DNA of 64,000 nucleotides from contig NZ_JACIEP010000012.1 in assembly GCF_014196915.1 (NCBI RefSeq), positions 1 to 64,000 of the forward strand. The letters are read 5' to 3'. The notes below the pieces were generated by a model. That model did no database searches, was not told where the DNA came from, and saw nothing but the letters and a program-made list of their open reading frames with translations. Source of the stretch: Dysgonomonas hofstadii (GTDB lineage: Bacteria > Bacteroidota > Bacteroidia > Bacteroidales > Dysgonomonadaceae). The translations under genes and the position numbers were made by a program. Of the stretch, positions 54,952 through 64,000 are shown piece by piece (the stretch's first letter is position 1; every line of letters begins with the position of its first letter).

Positions 54952-56346
54952 CTAAAATCTTATATCTACGGCAATACCACTATCTCCCTGTTCATCCATC
55001 CATTTTTTTAGTTCTTGTTTCATCTCTTTAATTCGGGATTGATGCTCAGGTTTATCTATCAGATTTGTCATTTCCCACGGATCGTTCTCTACATCGTAGA
55101 ACTCAAATTCCGGACGGTGTACAAAACGATTGATTAAAAACGCGGCTTTAGGATCGCTTGCTTCCGATGATTTCCATACCGGCCATACTCCTGTCACATT
55201 ATTATCAGCCTTCATCAGATGTTTCTCATGGTATTCTTTCTCCGGTGTAAGATTCCAGATAAGGGCATATTTCTGATCCCTGATGCTGCGTATCGGGTAT
55301 GGAGGGCCTTCAGGATAGTTATTATGTATTCCGTATGCATATTTACGGGCATCGTTAGTTTTACCATAAAGTGCTTTTTTAAAACTTATTCCGTCCAACT
55401 CTTTTCTGGTTTTACCGCCTGCCACATCTATAAATGTAGGCAACAGATCCTCATATTGCACGATAGCGTTTGAAACCGCACCTGCCTTTATTTCTGATGG
55501 ATATCTGGCTATAAGCGCGCTATTCACACCGGGATACCAACAAGTCCATTTGCCTCCGGGGAACTGAGGCCCCTGTTCTCCAAGGAATATGACTATGGTG
55601 TTGTCAAGCTTACCTGCCTCTGTTAAAACTTTTACGACTGCCCCCACTTCATTATCAAGGGCACGTACTTCTGCCAGATATTTTGTGTATATTTCACGCA
55701 TTGCCGGATTGTCCACACAATTTTCAGGCATTACAAGCTTATCTTTATCAAACTCACCGGGGTCGCCCCAAGTCCATGGTGCATGAGGATGTATACTACA
55801 TACATAGAGAAGGAACGGGTCATCATTTCGCGTAATAAATTTACGAATACCGTCTATCGTAAAAGGCGCTTTCTGCGCAGTACATCCAACTGTAAATCCC
55901 GGTATCTTTTCAAATTTGTAGACTGCCGGATTTACCGGATGGTCTTTGCCTGTACGTCCTACACGATAGCCTTCCTCTATCATATACTCGTTTGAAGTTT
56001 TAGTACCCGGATTTGTTTTTTTATGGTTCTGGTACGAGCCATGGTGCATCGGGTACAGCCCTGTGTACATAGATGCCCGTATCGGTACACTCATAGCCAC
56101 CGATGCGTAGTTGTGGGTAAAGCGCACCCCTTCGCTCGCAAGTTTGTCTATATTATGTGTAACTAAATTCTGACCGCCGTAACAACTCAGTTCAGAAGAA
56201 AGCAGGTCGTCAGCAACAATTACTACAATATTTGGGCGGTTGTCTTTGGGATTATTCTTATTCCCTGCCATTCCTACAATCGGTAGTATGGTTGCAGAAA
56301 GCGCTGTGGCTTTTAATAATACCGGATTAATATTTAAGGTGTTCAT
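54952..56346 (-). CDS. S1-family sulfatase (SGSH/S1_8-like), Ser-type
   Basis: The 464-residue protein has a signal sequence (about 1-27) and the S1 sulfatase fold. The metal ligands begin in VIVADDL (Asp46, Asp47), and the active-site motif is SVPIR (86-90), where Ser86 would be converted to formylglycine. The later ligand motif reads GEQGPQFPGGKW (Glu257-Gln258) instead of the usual Asp-Asn/His-Gly. That variant, with FPxxKW after it, is familiar from heparan N-sulfatase-like (S1_8) proteins. A Ser-type motif requires an anaerobic maturase (anSME), not in this window. The substrate is uncertain. Confidence 0.82.
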   Translation of the reverse strand: MNTLNINPVLLKATALSATILPIVGMAGNKNNPKDNRPNIVVIVADDLLSSELSCYGGQNLVTHNIDKLASEGVRFTHNYASVAMSVPIRASMYTGLYPMHHGSYQNHKKTNPGTKTSNEYMIEEGYRVGRTGKDHPVNPAVYKFEKIPGFTVGCTAQKAPFTIDGIRKFITRNDDPFLLYVCSIHPHAPWTWGDPGEFDKDKLVMPENCVDNPAMREIYTKYLAEVRALDNEVGAVVKVLTEAGKLDNTIVIFLGEQGPQFPGGKWTCWYPGVNSALIARYPSEIKAGAVSNAIVQYEDLLPTFIDVAGGKTRKELDGISFKKALYGKTNDARKYAYGIHNNYPEGPPYPIRSIRDQKYALIWNLTPEKEYHEKHLMKADNNVTGVWPVWKSSEASDPKAAFLINRFVHRPEFEFYDVENDPWEMTNLIDKPEHQSRIKEMKQELKKWMDEQGDSGIAVDIRF

Positions 56347-56416
56347 TTAAGATCTTATTTAGATGGTTTAAATATAGTAACATTTATTTTTACAGATTAA
56401 GTCAGAGTTTAAATAG

Positions 56417-56513
56417 TCAAAATAAAAGTTGACAAAGTTGACACATATTTAGCTGTTAGCTATTAGCTAATGGCTATTAGCCTTTAACTAAAACCTGACA
56501 ATCCTTACACATT
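56417..56513. repeat. Dispersed intergenic repeat, copy 3
   Basis: This region holds GTTGACAAAGTTGACAC and, further on, TTTAACTAAAACCTGACAA (56483-56501) followed by CCTTACACATT. Order and orientation match the copy at 19157-19235. Between them lies a small word repeat, TAGCTATTAGCTAATGGCTATTAGC. Confidence 0.55.
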
Positions 56514-56628
56514 TTATTTTCTTTATTTTTCATCTCTTTCATTTTCACATTGGCATATTGCCACATTCGCTCATTGTTTTCTTTATAGATAAAGAACTTA
56601 ATAAATAATGCGAATCCGTTTAACGATT

Positions 56629-58005
56629 CTATTTTGGCTTTTTCATGACATTCATAGCCTCTAGCAATGTAGCTCCGCTTACTTGCCACCCCAATCGTGG
56701 GGTTTGGTAATCAGCCCCTTTTTTTGCTACTTCCTGTTGGTTTAAACTCCAGTCGGGAGTGAAAAAACCTGTAGGTTTATTGTTTGCATCTCTGGTAAGC
56801 CCTTTCGTCCAAAGAGTTTCAGCCTGATGTCTGATGAAATTATAAAACTGGGTACGAGTCTCAAGTTTGATCGCAGGATCATTTACCAATCCCACAGCAT
56901 ACCGGATAAAAATACCTTTGAATAGAGAATTATCACCTCCGGCGCCTTCATCACGGAGCATGCCGTTTTTGGTTATGCCGGGATGAGTAATAGTGTATAA
57001 TGCTGCTTTTACAGCATCATCCAGATAGTGGTTTTCATTTGTATATTTATGCAGCAAATGTGCCGAACCAACAAAAGTCCCCTGATCGTAGGTTAGAGAG
57101 TAGGCTTTGTGAAGCCCTTTTTTCTGGGATATGCTACCATAAACCTGACCTGTTTCACTATTGAAAAGCTCCTTAGCCATCCATTTATACACTGTTTTAG
57201 CATTTTCGAGATAATCAAAATCGACATAATCAGGATGCGAGTCTGTCCGGTAACGCTCTTTGGGTGTGTTTTGCTTTACTTCGTGCAGCCTGATTGCCGT
57301 AAGGCAACCAGGGCCGTTTGAACAGGCATTTTTTGATAACCCACTGGGGGTATCTTCTTTGCCAAAACACCATAAAAATCCGCCATTACCTCCAAGCTCT
57401 CTTACCGAAGGCAGATCCCAGGCCTCCCAGATTTGGGCATAGAGTTTCTGTGCTTCTTTCAAATATACAGCTTCCTCTGTTGCTTCATAGAGCCTTATCA
57501 GGGTCAGGGCATGCCACTCCATATCATCTACAAACTGATTGCCAAAGCAAGCGGATATTTTAGAGTATTTAGGCATTCCGTAGCTTGTCCAAAGTACTCC
57601 TGCCTTATTTTTCACATCTCCGTTGCCAATCGGATCACGATAGCCTTCATCGAAACATTTTTTGTAAAAAGAAATTGCCTCTTTATTTTTTTTACGCTTG
57701 GCACGTAAATAAGCATCAATAGCAACATCCATAGCATGGGCTTGCGGCCAGTAGTTGTTTGAACGGTCTTCTTGTCCTTTAATCCCAATGGTGAAGTGGT
57801 ATGGAGGTTGATCTCCTGTAAATCCGTTATCCGGTACCCTCCAGAAATTGTCCATTAACAGTCCGGTGGAATAGTCTGCCGCTTTATTCCATGAGATATT
57901 GTTCTTATTTTTTTTTCTTTTCGATGGTTTTTCTCCATACAGTGTGGAGCTAAAGACAAAGCATAGTAGTAATGATATTGAAATTATTAGGTATCTGTTA
58001 TTCAT
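56629..58005 (-). CDS. GH76-like alpha-1,6-mannanase
   Basis: The 458-residue protein has a signal peptide (about 1-24) and an alpha/alpha-barrel pattern. The catalytic Asp pair of GH76 is present as FVDDMEWHAL (Asp160-Asp161), with YWPQAHAMDV and LTYDQGTFVGSAHLL as further family landmarks. GH76 enzymes cut the alpha-1,6-mannan backbone of yeast mannan and related glycans. It lies in a cluster of sulfatase genes, 12 bp after a DUF4965 gene, so a sulfated or decorated mannose-containing glycan is one possible target. Other (alpha/alpha)6-barrel hydrolases are the alternative. Confidence 0.78.
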   Translation of the reverse strand: MNNRYLIISISLLLCFVFSSTLYGEKPSKRKKNKNNISWNKAADYSTGLLMDNFWRVPDNGFTGDQPPYHFTIGIKGQEDRSNNYWPQAHAMDVAIDAYLRAKRKKNKEAISFYKKCFDEGYRDPIGNGDVKNKAGVLWTSYGMPKYSKISACFGNQFVDDMEWHALTLIRLYEATEEAVYLKEAQKLYAQIWEAWDLPSVRELGGNGGFLWCFGKEDTPSGLSKNACSNGPGCLTAIRLHEVKQNTPKERYRTDSHPDYVDFDYLENAKTVYKWMAKELFNSETGQVYGSISQKKGLHKAYSLTYDQGTFVGSAHLLHKYTNENHYLDDAVKAALYTITHPGITKNGMLRDEGAGGDNSLFKGIFIRYAVGLVNDPAIKLETRTQFYNFIRHQAETLWTKGLTRDANNKPTGFFTPDWSLNQQEVAKKGADYQTPRLGWQVSGATLLEAMNVMKKPK

Positions 58006-58017
58006 TTTAGAACTATT

Positions 58018-60093
58018 TTATTTGTTAGCATTTAATTTTTCTTCCAGCATTTTGATCCAATATGCACCGACAACAGAACGGCCTTTGAAAATAACATGCG
58101 CAGGTACATCTGTTTTGTACCAGTCAGACATGGGAACACGAAGAACTGTTTCGTTCATAAAGTTCCATACAGGATTGATGAACTCCCCGAAGGTTTCCTT
58201 ATTGTCGGCAAGAGTTGCACTCCACATGATCCAGTCTGATTTTGTCCATAGCCGGCGGCTATCGAGTGGGAGTCCGTATTTATTCTGTTTTGTAAGGTAG
58301 TATGTGATTTCTTTTTGATAAACAGAGGACGGAAATACACCGAAATCCAGTATTTTATTCCATACCAGATTATATTTCTGGCTCCATGTACCCGGTTTAT
58401 CGAAATTCAGCCTGTAATGGTCTCCATCATCAGCCTTTTTTATCCACTCTTGTGCCATTTGTTTTGCAGTAGCCAAAAATTTTCCAGCCTCCTTTTCTTT
58501 CCCTAGCATTTGTGCGCAATAGCTGAATGAGGCTATTCCCATTATGGCTTTTATCGACAGATTGGCGTTGTGTGCCGATTTTCCGGCAAAGTCGTCGGTA
58601 CAAAGCTGGTCGTCAGGATCTAATCCGTTTTCCACAAGATATTCGGCCCAGGTAGTCAATGAATCCCAGTGTTTGCGGGCATACTCTGCATTTCCTTCAA
58701 CGGAAGCAATTGCAGCAGTGAGGATCAGCATATTACCGGACTCTTCCACAGGCATATCATGTTTATAAGTTTGTCCGTTCGCCTTCGGATATGTACCTAC
58801 ATCGTGCGCAGGGAAGTTCTTTTTCCATTTTCCGCTTTCACTGTAATAGAATATGTGATTCATCAGCGCCTTGGCCAGTTCTGGATTGTAATATAAAAAT
58901 AATGGAGATGAAGGATAAGTGATATCTACTGTCCCTATCGAACCATTACTGGCGTTTTCTTTCGAAAAAAACATGAGATCGCCATTAGGTGCTTCTACAA
59001 GCTTGTGCGCACTTACAGCCTGACGATATGCCATAGCACAAAGTTCGGCATATTTAACTCCTCCTACACGGGTAGCCGATTTCATCAGCTCTTCATCGAA
59101 ATTAGCGCATTGTTTGATAAGTGATGTATATTCTTTTGACGCAAGGGCAAATTGCACCTCGATAGAGCTATTCTCTTTCCTGTTCCAATAAGGGCGCAGG
59201 TTTTTATTGAAATACTGTATGGAGTATATATCGTCAAATCCTGCCATTATCATCCCTTGAGTATCAGCAGACAAGCCCAAATCACGAGAGATGGCAATGT
59301 TTGAGTTTTTAGATTCGTTTATATTTCCGTTGAGTTTACCGTTGGTTGCAAAATCCCGGCGCAATGACATTACATTACCCACAGATTGGGATGAACCATT
59401 ATCTTCTGTGCACAGGTAAAAATATCCCCAGTCTATTTTGATTTGGTCTCCGTGGCGTCCCAAGACTTTCTGGTTTTCAGCGCCTGTTCTTACAAACATC
59501 AGTTTATCTTTCCTGAAGCCATTACTGACGGTAAACTGGTCGTCGGTATGGATAGCACAGGCCGGGGAAGCTTCAAAATATATCTGTACATCGTGTTTTT
59601 TCTTATCGAGTGATTTAGTCTGGTAAGAAATATAATTCACAGGCCGGGATATCAACTCCAGATTGTTGAGAAATAGTGGAGCAGCGAAAGTTACTGTGAG
59701 CTCTACCGTTCCACATCTGAATGTATAGATCGTACGTGTAGCCTGTACATCGGCTGATAGTTGTGTTGCGGGAACGGATAAATAGCGTTCGCTGCCGAGT
59801 TCTCCTTCATAGGTGCCTGTAGGACTGTCTATTCCCATAAACCGGTATGTTTGTCCGTCCACGCGTATGGCTCCCACAAGAGGAAAAGAATTGCCTGACC
59901 AATGAGTTGTTTGCTGATCATATAGATAATTACCAGCCGACCAGCAGCTTGTATACGGGTCGATAGTGATAAGCGGGTATGCCGGCGCACGTAAATTATT
60001 TTGTTGGGCAGTGCCAGGTATAATTGCTATGGAGCAAAGAGCAACCATAATAATGGCGATTGTCTTTTTAAGTCTGGATAATGATAGTAACAT
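58018..60093 (-). CDS. Glutaminase A/DUF4965-family protein
   Basis: The 691-residue secreted protein (signal about 1-29) matches the 'glutaminase A' multi-domain family: an N-terminal beta domain (DUF5127-like, about 45-330) and a C-terminal (alpha/alpha)-barrel (DUF4965/DUF1793-like, about 340-690) with FPAHDVGTYPKANG, MPVEESGNMLI and DDQLCTDDFAG. Despite the name, many members occur in PULs and look like glycosidases, so true glutaminase activity is doubtful. The clustering with GH76 and sulfatase genes favours a carbohydrate role. The acidic residues in the barrel motifs are candidates for catalysis. Confidence 0.82.
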   Translation of the reverse strand: MLLSLSRLKKTIAIIMVALCSIAIIPGTAQQNNLRAPAYPLITIDPYTSCWSAGNYLYDQQTTHWSGNSFPLVGAIRVDGQTYRFMGIDSPTGTYEGELGSERYLSVPATQLSADVQATRTIYTFRCGTVELTVTFAAPLFLNNLELISRPVNYISYQTKSLDKKKHDVQIYFEASPACAIHTDDQFTVSNGFRKDKLMFVRTGAENQKVLGRHGDQIKIDWGYFYLCTEDNGSSQSVGNVMSLRRDFATNGKLNGNINESKNSNIAISRDLGLSADTQGMIMAGFDDIYSIQYFNKNLRPYWNRKENSSIEVQFALASKEYTSLIKQCANFDEELMKSATRVGGVKYAELCAMAYRQAVSAHKLVEAPNGDLMFFSKENASNGSIGTVDITYPSSPLFLYYNPELAKALMNHIFYYSESGKWKKNFPAHDVGTYPKANGQTYKHDMPVEESGNMLILTAAIASVEGNAEYARKHWDSLTTWAEYLVENGLDPDDQLCTDDFAGKSAHNANLSIKAIMGIASFSYCAQMLGKEKEAGKFLATAKQMAQEWIKKADDGDHYRLNFDKPGTWSQKYNLVWNKILDFGVFPSSVYQKEITYYLTKQNKYGLPLDSRRLWTKSDWIMWSATLADNKETFGEFINPVWNFMNETVLRVPMSDWYKTDVPAHVIFKGRSVVGAYWIKMLEEKLNANK

Positions 60094-60129
60094 AATTTTT
60101 TCGTATTTTTATTTCATTAAGGTGTTTTA

Positions 60130-61695
60130 TTATTTAGTGTAAAACAAGTAATTATGCAGATTCCGCTTAAAACGATACCGGAGACGGGGCAACGGTAGCG
60201 GATCTTCTGTTGCTATATCCCATTTCAGTAATTCGGATACCAACTCCAACTGTATTTTGATATATTTTTCATCGTTGTAAAGATTTTTTATTTCAGAGGG
60301 GTCATTCTTTACATTATACATCAGTCCGTTGCCTAACATATCGAATTCTAGTTTCCAGTCGCCCATACGCAAGGCCCGGGTAGAACCGCTTTGCGACCAG
60401 GTATTCAACTCATCGAAAAAGCCGGGCTTTTGGCGCATCGCTCCCTCTTTTATATAATCTGTACCGTCTTCTTTTGTATAATATTGTCCGCCATATCCGT
60501 TTTCAATCATGATACTGCGAAACTCGTTTTCGGGAAATTGCCTGCCATTAATAATATCTATCAGACTTCGGCCTTGTACCCCTTTGGGTATTTCCTGCCC
60601 GATCATTTCACAAAAAGTAGGGAACAGGTCGACCAACGAAACGTGTGCATGAGATATTCCCTTTGCAGGTATGCCTCCGCCAAACCAAACGAAAGGCACA
60701 CGTGCAATAGCATCTGACAGCCCGACGCCTTTTTTCATCAATCCGTATTCTCCTGCAAAATCGCCATGATCCGACATAATTACAAATACGGTGTTTTCAT
60801 ACATCCCGTTTTCACGAAGTTGCTCAACAAAACGGGCGATCTGGTCGTCGATCAGGCGTATCATACCCAGATAGTTACTTCTTAATCGTCCAATATTTTC
60901 ATAATAGCCCTTATGCCCCAATGATTGCATTTCATGCAAAGTCTCATATTTTTCACCTTTAGTGGCAAGGTCGGTAAGTCCTGTAAGTAACGGCGGTAAT
61001 TTTTCAGGTGGAAACATCGAATAATAAGGTTCGCTCACCTGATAGGGATTATGTGGCTCAGGAAAAGATAGCCACATCATAAATGGCTTATTATCATCGG
61101 TTTTTATCCATTGCAAGGCATCATCTACCATTCTGTAAGGATGCTGCATCTCAGCTCCGAATGGGGCAGGATTATAATCGGCATACATATCTGTTGTGCC
61201 GAGATATTTATTAAAAGCTTTGGTTTCCTCATCCTTTGCATCCGGCTGTGCGAAGTGCTCATATGGACTCCAGTAGTCAGCATCTTTAGGTTTAAGAAAC
61301 GAATGGTTTTTTCCGACAAGTGCTGTACGATAGCCATTCCGATGAGCTAAAGCAAATAAATGATCCTCATATACTGCATCTTCTATATTATGGTTCGAAT
61401 TTACCCGGGTTGCTTTTGGGAAACGTCCTGTAAGCATTGCTACCCGTGCGGGGCCACTGGCAGGGGTGGCGGTAAATGCCCGGTCGAACCATATTCCCTG
61501 ATCAGCCATCTTGTCCACAAAAGGTGTAACATCCAGTGGATAACCTTCTCTGGCGCAAAGACTGGCTCTTTGCTGATCGGTCATAATGAAAACGAAATTA
61601 AGTTTCGGCGAGATTCCAGCTTCCTGTGCAGCTGCGGACGATATGGCCAAAGATACAATCGCTGTTGTGCTTAATGATAATTTTACTGTATTCAT
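60130..61695 (-). CDS. S1-family sulfatase, Ser-type
   Basis: The 521-residue protein has a signal peptide (about 1-23), an FIMTDQQRAS metal motif at the start of the fold, and the active-site motif SGPAR (80-84), where Ser80 would become formylglycine. The later metal ligands are standard (VIMSDHGDFAGE), and the C-terminal part has MGDWKLEFD. It removes sulfate esters from a glycan. It is the first gene of the minus-strand cluster sulfatase-DUF4965-GH76. The subfamily was not determined. Like the other two sulfatases it needs anSME-type maturation. Confidence 0.9.
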   Translation of the reverse strand: MNTVKLSLSTTAIVSLAISSAAAQEAGISPKLNFVFIMTDQQRASLCAREGYPLDVTPFVDKMADQGIWFDRAFTATPASGPARVAMLTGRFPKATRVNSNHNIEDAVYEDHLFALAHRNGYRTALVGKNHSFLKPKDADYWSPYEHFAQPDAKDEETKAFNKYLGTTDMYADYNPAPFGAEMQHPYRMVDDALQWIKTDDNKPFMMWLSFPEPHNPYQVSEPYYSMFPPEKLPPLLTGLTDLATKGEKYETLHEMQSLGHKGYYENIGRLRSNYLGMIRLIDDQIARFVEQLRENGMYENTVFVIMSDHGDFAGEYGLMKKGVGLSDAIARVPFVWFGGGIPAKGISHAHVSLVDLFPTFCEMIGQEIPKGVQGRSLIDIINGRQFPENEFRSIMIENGYGGQYYTKEDGTDYIKEGAMRQKPGFFDELNTWSQSGSTRALRMGDWKLEFDMLGNGLMYNVKNDPSEIKNLYNDEKYIKIQLELVSELLKWDIATEDPLPLPRLRYRFKRNLHNYLFYTK

Positions 61696-61904
61696 CAGGT
61701 TATAAGTTCAAGTTGTTTTAACAATGAAGATTAAACAAAATTAGAATGATAAATACAGAGTGCCCAATATTATTTGGTCATAGTTGGTTAAAAAATGACC
61801 AAAAGCCGGAATTAACAAAAATCCATTTTTGATATATATATTATTGTTCTAATTTTAGGCACAGCAACTAACCCCAATCTAGAACACCCAATTATCTTGG
61901 AACT

Positions 61905-63422
61905 ATGAAATTGAGTAAAAACACTATTCTTACTTCAGTCACAGTACTGACATCTTCACTTACATGTAATTCTCAGCCAAACATTGTATTTATTCTGGCA
62001 GATGATATGGGGTATGGTGACGTTTCGGCACTTAACGAAAAATCACTTATCCCGACTCCTGCGATAGATAAACTTTCCGCAGAGGGAATAACGTTTACTG
62101 ACGCACATTCGTCTTCGTCGGTCAGTACTCCTTCGCGCTATGGGCTTCTTACAGGACGCTATTCTTTTCGCACATCAATGAAAAGCGGAGTTCTGAACAG
62201 CTTCTCTTCGCCTATTATAACTCCGGATCGCAGGACGATAGCTACCTATCTGTCAGAAAAAGGCTATAACACAGCGTGTATCGGTAAATGGCATCTGGGA
62301 TGGAATTGGGGGCACTGTGACGGGGAGGTAGATTATTCGTTACCTATTGAAGACGGGCCGACGACCCGGGGATTTGATTATTTCTTTGGCATTGCGGCAT
62401 CACTCGACATGCCACCTTATGTATATATAGAAAATGACAGGGTAACAGCACTTCCCAACCGCGTATCGAAGGAGGGTAAAGGAATTTACCTGCAACGCAG
62501 TGGTCCACAGGGAGAGGATTTCGAACATTCGGAATGCCTGCAACGAATTACATCCAAGTCTCTCGAATATATAGAACAGCAAAATGCAGACCAGCCTTTC
62601 TTTTTGTATATGCCAATAACGGCACCTCATACACCTATATTACCTTCGGCTGAATTTCAGGGAAAATCGGGACTTTCTCCTTACGGAGATTTTGTTATGA
62701 TGGTTGATGATGTGGTAGCTCAGGTGATAGCTCAACTAAAAAAGCAGGGGCTTTATGAAAATACGATTATAGTATTTACTGCAGATAACGGATGCTTTCA
62801 TGGAGCCGGAGTTAAACCGATGGAAAAACAGGGGCATTTTCCGAGTTATATTTATCGTGGTTACAAATCCGATCTTTTCGACGGAGGACATCGTATACCC
62901 CTTATAGTTTCGAGAGGGGGACGTAACGGAGGACGAACCGAACATGGACATGTTTCATTAACCGATTTTTATGCGACCTTTGCCGAAATAACGGGATACA
63001 AACTTGCATCGAACGAAGGAGAAGACAGTTATAGTATTTATGGTATTATAACCGGCGAAGGTAAAAATCAGCGTAAGAATATAATACATCATTCAAATAA
63101 CGGGAATTTCTCTCTGCGTGAAGGGGATTGGAAAATTCTTTTTACACCCGATTCAGGAGGCTGGAGCTTTCCTACCCATTCCCGTGATAAAGATTATATA
63201 GCTACATTGCCATTGGTTCAGCTTTATAACATAGAAAAAGATCCGGGTGAAACTCAAAATGTAATAAATGAATACCCGGAAATAGCTGCACGCCTTATAA
63301 CTCAGATGAGAGAATATATCGATCGTGGCCGGTCGACTCCCGGTGAGATTCAAAAAAATGAAACTCAAGGAGAATGGAAACAAATAATTCCGTTTATGAA
63401 ACACACGAATACCGGTTTATAG
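61905..63422 (+). CDS. Arylsulfatase (S1 family), Ser-type
   Basis: The 505-residue protein has a signal-like N-terminus (1-22, possibly lipid-anchored at Cys21), metal ligands in FILADDMGYGDV, active-site motif STPSR (74-78) and later ligands in FTADNG. GKWHLGW and the C-terminal DWKILFTPDSGG complete the arylsulfatase A-like fold. It is divergent from the other sulfatase gene, with 209 bp between. It probably desulfates the same glycan. An imperfect -7 box (TAATTTTA, 61850-61857) lies before it. Confidence 0.92.
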   Translation: MKLSKNTILTSVTVLTSSLTCNSQPNIVFILADDMGYGDVSALNEKSLIPTPAIDKLSAEGITFTDAHSSSSVSTPSRYGLLTGRYSFRTSMKSGVLNSFSSPIITPDRRTIATYLSEKGYNTACIGKWHLGWNWGHCDGEVDYSLPIEDGPTTRGFDYFFGIAASLDMPPYVYIENDRVTALPNRVSKEGKGIYLQRSGPQGEDFEHSECLQRITSKSLEYIEQQNADQPFFLYMPITAPHTPILPSAEFQGKSGLSPYGDFVMMVDDVVAQVIAQLKKQGLYENTIIVFTADNGCFHGAGVKPMEKQGHFPSYIYRGYKSDLFDGGHRIPLIVSRGGRNGGRTEHGHVSLTDFYATFAEITGYKLASNEGEDSYSIYGIITGEGKNQRKNIIHHSNNGNFSLREGDWKILFTPDSGGWSFPTHSRDKDYIATLPLVQLYNIEKDPGETQNVINEYPEIAARLITQMREYIDRGRSTPGEIQKNETQGEWKQIIPFMKHTNTGL

Positions 63423-63561
63423 TCCTTAATGAGGCTGTTTTTGCTATTTTGACCAAAAATTGATGCTTTTCGAACAGCGGATACAAGGTGGTTTCCCTTT
63501 ATTAAATTTCCTTTGTCATAATACTAAGACCTAAAATCATTTTAACCTTAAACTAATTTGT

Positions 63562-64000
63562 ATGAGAGTATTACGATCTTTACTGCTTATACTTTCTGTA
63601 TTGGTACTGTTTTTTGTATCCTGTGAATCATCGGATCAGAAAGATGGAGACCAATATTCTTTAGGAACGACTTGCCGGATTCTAGAAAGTAGAGGTAATT
63701 TTACTTATTTTATTGAAGCACTTAATCGTAGCGGTTACTATCGTCTGGTTAACGGAGGTGGGCTCGTAACGGTTTTTGCTCCAGATGATAATGCTTTTAA
63801 GAGTTATCTTGAAAGTAAGTATGGTACTGTTGACATGAGTCAGGTTTCGGATGAAGATATTTCGTTACTTGTTGGCTGTCATATGATTCAATTCGCCTAT
63901 AATAAGGAGGACTTTCTTTCTTTCTCTACCAGTTCTTCCGAAGATGATTCGGGAACGAAAAAGTCATTTTGTTATAAATATAAGACGTATGGGCGTGAGT
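63562..64000 (+). CDS. Fasciclin-domain lipoprotein, cut by the window edge
   Basis: A reading frame starts at ATG 63562 and is open to the end of the window (146 codons). It has a lipoprotein signal (Cys21 in FVSCESS) and then a fasciclin (FAS1) start: FIEALNRSGYYRL and TVFAPDDNAFKSYL are the H1 box and following strand of that fold. Such proteins are common in Bacteroidota PULs, where they help adhesion or glycan binding. It lies 139 bp after the arylsulfatase gene on the same strand, so another PUL may continue to the right. The C-terminal part is not seen. Confidence 0.85.
   Translation, partial: MRVLRSLLLILSVLVLFFVSCESSDQKDGDQYSLGTTCRILESRGNFTYFIEALNRSGYYRLVNGGGLVTVFAPDDNAFKSYLESKYGTVDMSQVSDEDISLLVGCHMIQFAYNKEDFLSFSTSSSEDDSGTKKSFCYKYKTYGRE

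Noticed and set aside
56477-56689. 70-codon minus-strand frame between GH76 and sulfatase genes
   Set aside because: It overlaps the GH76 end, is Lys/Asn-rich, and its tail is coded by the dispersed repeat.

Overview
The window is chromosomal DNA of a Bacteroidota (order Bacteroidales) bacterium, most like a Dysgonomonas-type gut or environmental anaerobe. The order and family call rests on several things seen here: many upstream regions carry the phylum's -7 box TAnnTTTG, Shine-Dalgarno sites are largely absent, the ATP synthase operon has the order atpD-atpC-orf-atpB-E-F-H-A-G, there is a SusC/SusD polysaccharide utilisation locus (PUL) with a hybrid two-component sensor, and lipoproteins are numerous. 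The genus is an inference from overall gene style, not a proven assignment. No rRNA, tRNA, CRISPR array, or complete insertion sequence was seen.

Left part (1-22.6 kb), housekeeping and envelope genes. A truncated phage-type HTH gene at the edge is followed by a MarR regulator with palindromic sites on both sides, small membrane proteins, an EF-G paralogue whose GTPase motifs have decayed (EF-G2 type), a TolC/HlyD/MFS efflux operon, a LiaF-like/LytTR membrane regulator pair, the protease inhibitor ecotin, serS, two related SPOR-domain proteins, a PhnP-like metallo-hydrolase, and a pyrB-pyrI-flavin reductase operon. The pyrB leader carries a candidate attenuator overlapped by a 41-codon reading frame that is not a standard annotation. 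Carboxynorspermidine synthase, a large polytopic membrane protein and an outer-membrane barrel protein follow.

Middle part (22.6-37 kb), energy and transport. The complete F-type ATP synthase operon has intercistronic gaps filled with related hairpins and word repeats, and it ends in a perfect 36-bp inverted repeat. Next come an ABC ATPase with an unrecognised 8-helix membrane partner, a divergent CydD/CydC-like exporter pair with an upstream palindrome, and a MITE-like element.

Right part (37-64 kb), glycan use. One minus-strand PUL runs HTCS sensor, SusC, SusD, small lipoprotein, GH3, GH10, GH2 and two tandem fimbrillin-like/DUF1566-like lipoproteins. The enzyme set (GH10 endo-xylanase, GH3, GH2) points to a xylan-type substrate, sensed by the HTCS and imported by SusCD. 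A second cluster holds three Ser-type S1 sulfatases, a GH76-like mannanase and a DUF4965 'glutaminase A' family protein, suggesting a sulfated glycan, possibly mannose-containing. A fasciclin-domain lipoprotein is cut by the right edge and may start another PUL.
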